A DNA stretch of 64,000 nucleotides from Euleptes europaea (taxonomy: Eukaryota > Chordata > Lepidosauria > Squamata > Sphaerodactylidae). Location of the stretch: NCBI RefSeq assembly GCF_029931775.1, contig NC_079312.1, positions 14,701,821 to 14,765,820 of the forward strand, read 5' to 3'. Positions 56,965 through 64,000 of the stretch are shown here, in pieces. A program made the translations under genes and the position numbers. A model generated the notes under the pieces. That model was not told the DNA's origin. It made no database searches and saw only the letters and a program-made list of their open reading frames with translations. Each line of letters begins with the position of its first letter. Within the stretch, counting starts at the first letter, position 1.

Positions 56965-57939
56965 GTAACTCAAACTCTATCTAGTCCTGAAGGCTCAGAT
57001 TGACATCCAACATCCATCCTGTTTGGATGGTGAGCTGATTTATGCTCGCCCGCAGAGATTCATGTATCCCATTGGATTCCAGGGGGCTCTGTGGGATCCT
57101 ATCCCTCCTGGTAGAGCTTCTGAAAGGACTTTTATGAGGTGATGAAAAAAAAAATTCAGGCCCCCTGTCCTGTTCCATTAGCCATCTTTTTTTTATCCAC
57201 AGTGGTTTTAACCATAAGGTCAAAAAAGGTATAGAAGATGAGAGGGGGAGGAATGGAGCGCTTTACTGATTTTCTGCATTTGAGGCCTTTCACTCCTATA
57301 TTCCCTTCTACATGATAAAGAGTGAAAAGAGGGGTCAGAGAGAAGAATGCACATTTGAACATATTTATATTCTACAATGCAGATCAGGAGAAAAAAAATA
57401 ACATTTGAACATCCTTTAATTTATACTACAATTCTGCAGTGTGTAGAAGATCTGATGAGTCCTGCTTGCTGATGAGTCCTGCCAAAAGGACCAGACAAGC
57501 CCTGGAAAAGACCCTGCCCCCTATTCCTACCTTTTACTGGCTGAAATTTTTTTTGTAGAAAGATCTCTGTTTAGGTGTATTTTATGTTATTTATAATGGT
57601 ACCCGGTCCTAGGAAAGATGCGTTTAAATGTGTGACATAACCATTTGTAAAAGTGCAATTTTACTAAAAAGTTTTTTTCATTAGATGTTTTTTCATAATC
57701 TATATATGTGACCAGAGATTGAATATTTGATGCACAGTTCTTTAATATATATAATTTGATTCAAGTTCTTGAGATACGTTTGTTTTTATAAGTGACATTG
57801 AGAATTCCTTATATAATTATTTTTTTCTTTAAAAATTTTTTGGATAGCATAACCAAAAGTCTACCTTAACTTCTCTGGTGGGTTACTGTTACCTAGGATA
57901 CATAATTTGGTATTTACCACAGCTGATTTTCATTTGCAG

Positions 57940-58394
57940 TCCAAGGAATAGAAATGGAGAAGCATGAGTCAGCAAATCCTGACCCAGGGGAGAAATCGCT
58001 CGAATGTGGGACAGATGCTTATCATACCGTGTTGGGCTCCATTGGTGATCTACAAGCGAGGCCATCTTCACATATGACACAAGGACCAAATGAGGAATTG
58101 CAAGGACCCTGGGAGACTCCAGTGCAGGAATATCTGAATGCAGTGGGGTCTTCCCAAGTAGGGCCGAGTGAAGCACAAGTGGTAGAGGATGTATTATGGG
58201 ATTTCTTGAAAGGGTTTCAGAGCCCCCTCAGAGCAGCTGATGATGCTGACCAATGGCCTGGAGGACAATGGGCAGCCGAAAACTTGCCAGATGTCAGTGG
58301 AGAAGCTCCTGGGCCCCAAAGAAGTTGTACCTCATCTGGGATGGAAGACATGGTAGAGAATTACCCCTCCTTGTTCCAAGAGTCTGAGCCAACG
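57940..58394 (+). CDS. Exon E1 of cassette e (pre-SCAN-like N-terminus, long form)
   Basis: Same structure as cassette d: acceptor catttgcag, ATG at 57954, donor ccaacg|gtaagg. The 147 codons are nearly identical to cassette d, and the surrounding introns are also close to identical. This makes d and e the youngest duplicate pair in the window. Function as for cassette d; no finger exon follows before the next E1. Confidence 0.6.
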
Positions 58395-59930
58395 GTAAGG
58401 ATTTTTTATTTGAATAACAGGTAAAACCTCAGAGATGGGGTGAGAAGATCATTGTGGCCCCCAGAGCACAGAAAATCTAATAAATAAATAAATAAAATTG
58501 GGCATCATGTCTATCTGAAGATTGTGATGTCTATGGGATTTATTTATTTCTTTGGATATTCCTGCCCTGCTTTTCTCCTGAATGGGCACCCACAGCAGAT
58601 TAACACATTGTTTTCTCCTCATTCATTTTATTCTCATGAACAACCCTACAAGGTGGGTTTTGCTGAGAGTAGTGATTAGTCCCTGGATATTCTAGTGAGC
58701 TTTTATGGCAGAGCTGGGATTGGAACTTGCATCCCTGAGAAGCAAATCCAGTACTCCAACCACTACACTATGCTGTCTTGGTTGTGTCCTGGCTTATACC
58801 TCAAGTACTCTGGAATCAGTCTCACACCCTACATTTGAGACTGCTGTGGGGCCATGTGTTAGGATCAGGCTGTGGAAAGTGGTGTAATGATAGCTATACT
58901 AGAGCCCTCTTCATCACTGGGAAAACAGTATTAGGCCATTTATGCAAGGGAAATTTGCACTGGGTTTACTACTCAGCAGACACAGTTTTCTGATCTGAAT
59001 TCTCAAAACTGTATGCATGAGGGCTTTTTGCCCTGAAGATATTCCAGCAGTATCTTGTGCTCAGTTGTGCAAACCTGACAAAAAAATGCCCCAGCCAACT
59101 GGGCTCAAAAAGCCAAGGCTGCATGGAACCTGGCCATACAAGGGAGTGACAATCCGATCCTTTACACAGCCTATTTCGGTTGAGATTTTGCCAAGCAATA
59201 CTTCTGGGGTGGGGGGGATAAAAAAGGCAAAGCCATAGCAAAATAAGCAATCTCTGAGAGATACCTTTTTAACTGACCCAAGTCGCATTTTCACAAACAA
59301 AGCAGAGAATCACGCCAGGAGACGAGCCTGTTAATTTTTTTCTCTACCATATTTATTTTAGTGAAAAAATAATAAATCTATAAATAGAAATTAAGACAAG
59401 GGCAGCCAAGGAGAAAACCAGCGCTCCCCCCCCCATTTGGGTGATAAATTGCCCAACTTTGGAGGGGGAAGGAACAGTATGTCTTTCCTTTGGCTGCTCT
59501 TGTCTTCATTTCTATTTATGGATACATCATTTTATCGCTAAAATATTCCTTACTAACAAAAAACCCCCACCGGTGTGGGTGGGTAGATGGGGAATGGCAG
59601 GGGGAAGGGTTTGAGGGAGGAGGGACAAGCAGGAATAGGTGTGAGGAAAGAAACCTGAAGTTGACACTATTCACAGAAATTGCCTTGATTAGCTTCTCTT
59701 TGGGATCGAGGCAAAATTTAAATTCATGATAAAACAGGTTCCTGAAAATGCAGGACAAGTGTGTGGCGGCTGCGGAGTGACTTCTGAAGGTAGGAAAAAT
59801 CATGATTAACTCTCACAAAGCCCTGAAGCTGTCCAGGGGAGAACGCGAGACAAAGTAACCAAGCATAAGTAGCCCATCTGTTGTTTTTTGCAGCTCTACC
59901 AAATGTTCAGAGTTAACACATCTGTTACAG
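58395..59930. other. Intron of cassette e
   Basis: It mirrors 53245-54755 with small indels and includes a reverse SINE remnant at about 58600-58780. No further exon is seen. Confidence 0.5.
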
Positions 59931-60045
59931 GGGCCAGGACTGTTGGAAGATGTGTCACTTGATTCTCTCCTTCTGGATCTGAATCTGCCAGCTTCCATGA
60001 CAATGGAGGTCAAGGCAAAAGGGGATGGAGAAGCCAGCTTGCAAG
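59931..60045 (+). CDS. Exon E2 of cassette e (115 bp)
   Basis: The acceptor is ctgttacag and the donor gcaag|gtaaga. It reads GPGLLEDVSLDSLLLDLN and ends AKGDGEASLQ in phase 1. Confidence 0.6.
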
Positions 60046-60253
60046 GTAAGATTCATGTTCTGCAATTATGGGATGGTAGGTACTACCTGGTGATAAAGGG
60101 GGCTCTTTGCAGTTTTTTATTCTGAGGACAAAATAGTAGAACGCTTGAATGGTGAGAATCTTAAGGAAAGGTACAAGTATTCATGTTACTACAGAAATCA
60201 AAGCTACATATGTGATGGCCCACGTGATATGAGTTGGGTTGGTATTCTCCCAG

Positions 60254-60408
60254 TAGGGTTGCCAACCTCCATGTTGGGCCTGGAGATCTCCTGGAGGTAC
60301 AACTGATCACTGGGCTATAGAGGTCAGTTCTTCTGCAGAAAATACTCTCTTTGGATGGTGGACTCTATGGCACTGTACCCTGCTCAGTCACCGCCCTCCC
60401 CAACCCTA
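60254..60408. mobile_element. Shorter MITE copy
   Basis: Third copy of the element at 51106-51260. Similarity to cassettes c and d ends a few bases after it, at about 60420. Confidence 0.5.
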
Positions 60409-60419
60409 TATTTTGACCC

Positions 60420-60890
60420 AACTAGCCATCCTCCTAACCAGACAGCAGCTGTGGTGAACTTATTTTCCCAACTTCTGTGAGTACATATTTGCAAGGGAAA
60501 TATTGAGCAAGGCGGATCGAGTTCACCCATTTTCCTGATCTTATTCAGTTTGTAAGTCATGTAGCATGTTCAGTTTTGATTGATGCTTCTAAGATGGCGC
60601 TAACTCATGTCCCAAACATCAGGTGCCTTTCTCGTTCTCACCAGACTAGGTAACATTCTCTGTGGCGATTGCTTTTTCATGTTCTTCAGTGTTACACCAA
60701 TGTGAAAGATAGATAAAACTATGCTGTGTAGGCCAACATAAGATATAAATACTAGTACTCATTATATGCAAACTTTTAATGGGACTCCACGAAACACTCG
60801 AACCCTTGGGTTCCCTATGGGCCTTTTTGGGCCTCCTCTTGGCCCAAGGCCCCAGTATGATGCACCTGCTGAAACCCCCTCTCATAGGGG
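60420..60890. other. Unrecognised spacer unique to this place
   Basis: This stretch has no copy elsewhere in the window and no feature I can name. It marks the boundary between cassettes e and f. Confidence 0.5.
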
Positions 60891-61472
60891 GGCTGATAAA
60901 TCCTGTCTAAAGGACCAAACTAGCCCTGGAAAAGACCCCGACCCCTACTCCTGCCTTTTACTGACAGAAACCAATGCTCAAAGGCTGGAAATACTATTGT
61001 GGTTGCCTAGCCACAGCCATTGAGGGCACTCAGTTCTTAAAGTTTCAGGTGCTGTTTCTGTTTTGGAAGGTTTTAGCCTCCAATTTTAATTTATTTTTTA
61101 ATTTCAGTTTTTTCGGCAAACTATGGCCTTTTTCAGTTTTGTAGAAAGATCTGTCTGTTTAGGTTTATTTTGTATTATTTATAATTGTACCTGGTTTTAG
61201 GAAAGATGCGTATAAATGTGTGACATCCCCATGTATAAAAGTGCAATTTTACTAAAAAGGTTTTCATTGGGGTTTGATGCACAGTTTACTGTTTATAATT
61301 TCATTCAGGCTCTTGGAATATGTTAGTTGTTGACATTGATAAAATATAATTATTTTTTCGGTAAAAAGGTTTTTGGGTAACATAGCCAGATGTCTACCAG
61401 ATGTTCTCTGGTGGGTTACTGTTACCTAGCATACATTATTTAGCATTTACCAATGCTGATTTTCACTTGCAG

Positions 61473-61927
61473 TCCAAGGAATAGAAATGGAGAAGCATGA
61501 CTCAGCAAAACCTGACCCAGGGGAGAAGTGGTATGAAGGTGGGAGAGATGCTCTTCATACCCAGTTTGGCTCTATTGGGGATCTAAAAGCGAGGCCACCT
61601 CCACAAATGACACAAGAACCCAATGAGGAATTGCATATACCTAGGGAGCCTTCAATGCAGGAATATCTGAACACAGTGGAGTCTTCCCAAGCAGGGCCGG
61701 GTGACGCACAAGTGGCAGAGGACCTATTATGGGATTTCCTCAAAGGGTTTCAGATCCCCTTCAGAGCAGCTGATGATGCTGACCAATGGCCTGGAGGACA
61801 ATGGGCAGCCAAAAACTTGCCAGATGTCAGTGGAGAAGTTCCTGGGCCCCAAAGAAGTTGTACCTCATCTGGGATGGAAGACATGGTGGAGCCTTTCCCT
61901 TCCTTGTTCCAAGAGTCTGAGCCAACG
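61473..61927 (+). CDS. Exon E1 of cassette f (pre-SCAN-like N-terminus, long form)
   Basis: The acceptor is cacttgcag, the ATG is at 61487, and the donor ccaacg|gtaagg gives phase 0. 147 codons: MEKHDSAKPDPGEKWYEG, then the Gln/Pro stretch, LLWDFLKGFQIPFRAADD, QWPGGQWAAKNLPDVSGEV and the Ser/Glu tail. It is more diverged from d and e than they are from each other. With E2 at 63485 it is the cassette closest to any finger exon beyond the right edge. Confidence 0.6.
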
Positions 61928-63484
61928 GTAAGGATTTTTTATTTGAATAACAGTTAAAACCTCAGAGATGGGGTGAGAAGATCATTGTGGCCCCCAGAGC
62001 ACAGAAAATCTAATTAATAAATAAAATTAGGCATCATGTTTACTTGAAGATTGTGATGTCTATGGGATTTATTTTTTTATTTGGATATTCCTGCCCTGCT
62101 TTTCTTCTGAATGGGCAGGCACCCAGAGCAGATTAACACATTGTTTTCTCCTCATTCATTTTTTCTCCTCATTCGTTTTATTCTCATGAACAACCCTGCA
62201 TGGTGGGTTATGCTGAGAGTAGTGATTAGTCCCCGGATATTCTTCTATGGCAGAGCTGGGATTGGAACTTGGATCCCTGAGAAGCAAATCCAGCACTCCA
62301 ACCACTACACTGTGCTGTCGTGGTTCTGTTCTGGCTTATACCTCAAGTACTCTGGAGTCAGTCTCACACCTTACATTTGAGACTGCTGTGGGGCCATGTG
62401 TTAGGATCAGGCTGTGGAAAGTGGTGCAATGATAGCTATACAGGGGCCCTCTTCATTGCTGGGAAAACAATATTAGGCCATTTAATCAAGGGAACTTTGC
62501 ACTGGGTTTACCACTCAGCAGACACAGTTTTCTGATCCAAATTCTCAAAACTGTATGTATGGGGGCTTTTTTGTCCCAAAGGTATTCCAGAAGTACCTTG
62601 CACTCAGTTATGCATCTGACAAAAAAATGTGCCCCAGCCACCAGGGGTCAGGGAGCCAAGGCTGCATGGAACCTGGCCGTACAAGGGAGTGCTGAGCAGA
62701 TCCAAACCTTTCTACAATTTGTTTCGGTTGAGATTTTACCAAGCAATACTTCCGGGGGGGGGGGGGGAGGATAGAAAGGGCAAAGCCATAGCAAAACAAG
62801 GAATCTTTGAGGGTGTCTTTTTTAACTGAGCCGAGTTGCCTTTTAACCAACAAAGCAGAGAATTACACTCAGGAGACAAGCCTGTTAATATTTTTGACTG
62901 CCATGTTTATTTTAGTGATAAAATGGTAAATTTAGAAATAAAAATTAAGACAAGATCAGCCAAGGCAAAAATGCTGCGCTCCCCTTCTGGGTTGTTAATT
63001 GCCCGAATTTTGGGGGTGGGGAAGGAGAAGGAACAGTGTGCCGTTCCTTTGGCTGCTCTTGTCTTCATCTCTATTTATGTATTTTTCATTTCATCCCTAA
63101 AACATTCCTTGCTGATTAAAAACAAACAAACACTGGTGGAGGTGGGCAGATGGGGAATTGTGGGGGAGAGGTTTGAAGGGGGAGGGACATGCAGGAGTAG
63201 GTGTGAGGAAAGAAACCTGAAGTTAACACTATTAACAGGAATTGCCTTGATGAGCTTCTGTTTGGGATTGAGGAAAAATTTAAATTCATGATAAAACAGG
63301 TTCCTGAAAATGCAGGACAAGTGTGTGGCAGCTGCAGAGTGAAGGTAGGAAAAATCATGAGTAACTCCAGTGAAGCCCTGAAACTGTCCAGGGGGAACAT
63401 GAGGCAAAGTAACCAAGCATAAATGGCCCATCTGTTGCTTTTTGCAAATCTACCAAATGTGCTGAATGAACACATCTGTTTTAG
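61928..63484. other. Intron of cassette f
   Basis: It is conserved with the introns of d and e, with a reverse SINE remnant at about 62120-62320 and a G run at 62755-62767. No exon is seen. Confidence 0.5.
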
Positions 63485-63599
63485 GTGCCAGGACGGTTGG
63501 AAGACATATCGCTTGATTCTCTCTTTCCGAATCTGAATCCGCCAGCTTCCTTGACAATGGAGGTCAAGGCAAAAGGGGATGGAGAGGCCAGCTTGCAAG
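63485..63599 (+). CDS. Exon E2 of cassette f (115 bp)
   Basis: The acceptor is tgttttag and the donor gcaag|gtaaga. It reads VPGRLEDISLDSLFPNLNPP and ends AKGDGEASLQ. It leaves in phase 1, ready to join a finger exon that would lie beyond 64000. Confidence 0.6.
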
Positions 63600-63895
63600 G
63601 TAAGATTCATATTCTGCAGTTATGGGATGGTAGGGGATTTGTCTTTACCAAACTGTCACCCTTAAGGAATATTTAAATATCTTTGACAGTGTCATCTTAA
63701 AGTCACATAGAAGTTAGTTATGTCCAATATAAGAAACTTTTTTGTGTATAACATTTCTAAGGGTGGTGGTTTTCCATTAAGTGTCATCTTTTTTCTTTAG
63801 TAAAAACAGTATATTCTGTCACCCAGGGCCCAACCCCCCCCCCCTGAAATTAGACCTGCATTTGGCACTCCTTTCAAAACACTGAAGATTCCCCA

Positions 63896-64000
63896 TTCAT
63901 AGAACCATAGAGTTGGAAGGGACCACCTTCAAGTCCAACCCCTTGCACAATGCAGGAAATTCACAACTACCTCCCCCCCATACCTAGTGACCAGAAGATG
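63896..64000 (-). mobile_element. CR1-type LINE 3' end, cut by the window edge
   Basis: The plus strand reads atagaaccatagagttggaa and gcacaatgcaggaaattcac, the complement of the CR1 3' end as at 48574. Before it (63620-63890) I see nothing but a C run at 63832-63844. Confidence 0.75.

Overview
The window looks like nuclear DNA of a squamate reptile (lizard or snake). The evidence is the repeat mix: CR1 and RTE/BovB-type LINEs, an L1-like ORF1, Penelope-like elements, a DIRS retroelement, hAT-type elements and tRNA-derived SINEs of kinds common in squamates, together with an expanded C2H2 zinc-finger family whose N-terminal exon resembles the pre-SCAN segment of squamate SCAN/zinc-finger proteins. 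Species cannot be told. There are no bacterial-style genes, operons or CRISPR arrays.

All supportable host coding sequence belongs to one tandemly duplicated zinc-finger gene family on the + strand. A complete unit has three recognisable coding exons: E1 (acidic N-terminal, pre-SCAN-like), E2 (about 115 bp) and a long terminal exon with a linker and the zinc fingers. Gene 1 is cut by the left edge: E2 at 1289-1404 and a frameshifted finger exon at 2140-3055. Gene 2 is 9510-9841 + 19529-19644 + 21295-22514, a predicted 555 aa with ten fingers. Gene 3 is 34789-35120 + 37533-37648 + 39139-40274, a predicted 527 aa with nine fingers. Both join in a single open frame at plausible GT/AG sites. From 47.8 kb to the right edge there are four further E1-E2 pairs (47.8/50.8, 52.8/54.8, 58.0/59.9, 61.5/63.5 kb) with no finger exon between them; any finger exon for the last pair lies beyond the window.

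The spaces between exons are duplicated flanks plus mobile elements. 10.1-13.7 kb: a Penelope-like fragment and an L1-like ORF1-only element split by an inverted-repeat insert. 13.9-19.4 kb: a minus-strand BovB-type LINE split by a head-to-head Penelope-like pair, itself split by a 1766-bp hAT-type element. 23.4-29.0 kb: a near-identical copy of 3.9-9.3 kb. 29.0-34.6 kb: a nearly whole DIRS element, for which 9284/9285 is the empty site. 35.7-37.4 kb: a copy of the Penelope/BovB block. 41.2-47.8 kb: an older third copy of the downstream flank with its own young insertions. 55.8-57.0 kb: a CR1 insertion with target-site duplication.

The clearest new points are the phase-compatible exon logic of the cluster, with two compensating E1/E2 phase classes, the run of four E1-E2 cassettes without fingers, the insertion chronology readable from paired empty and filled sites, and hammerhead-ribozyme-like motifs in the Penelope-like elements. 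I saw no wholly new molecular system. All alignments were made by eye.
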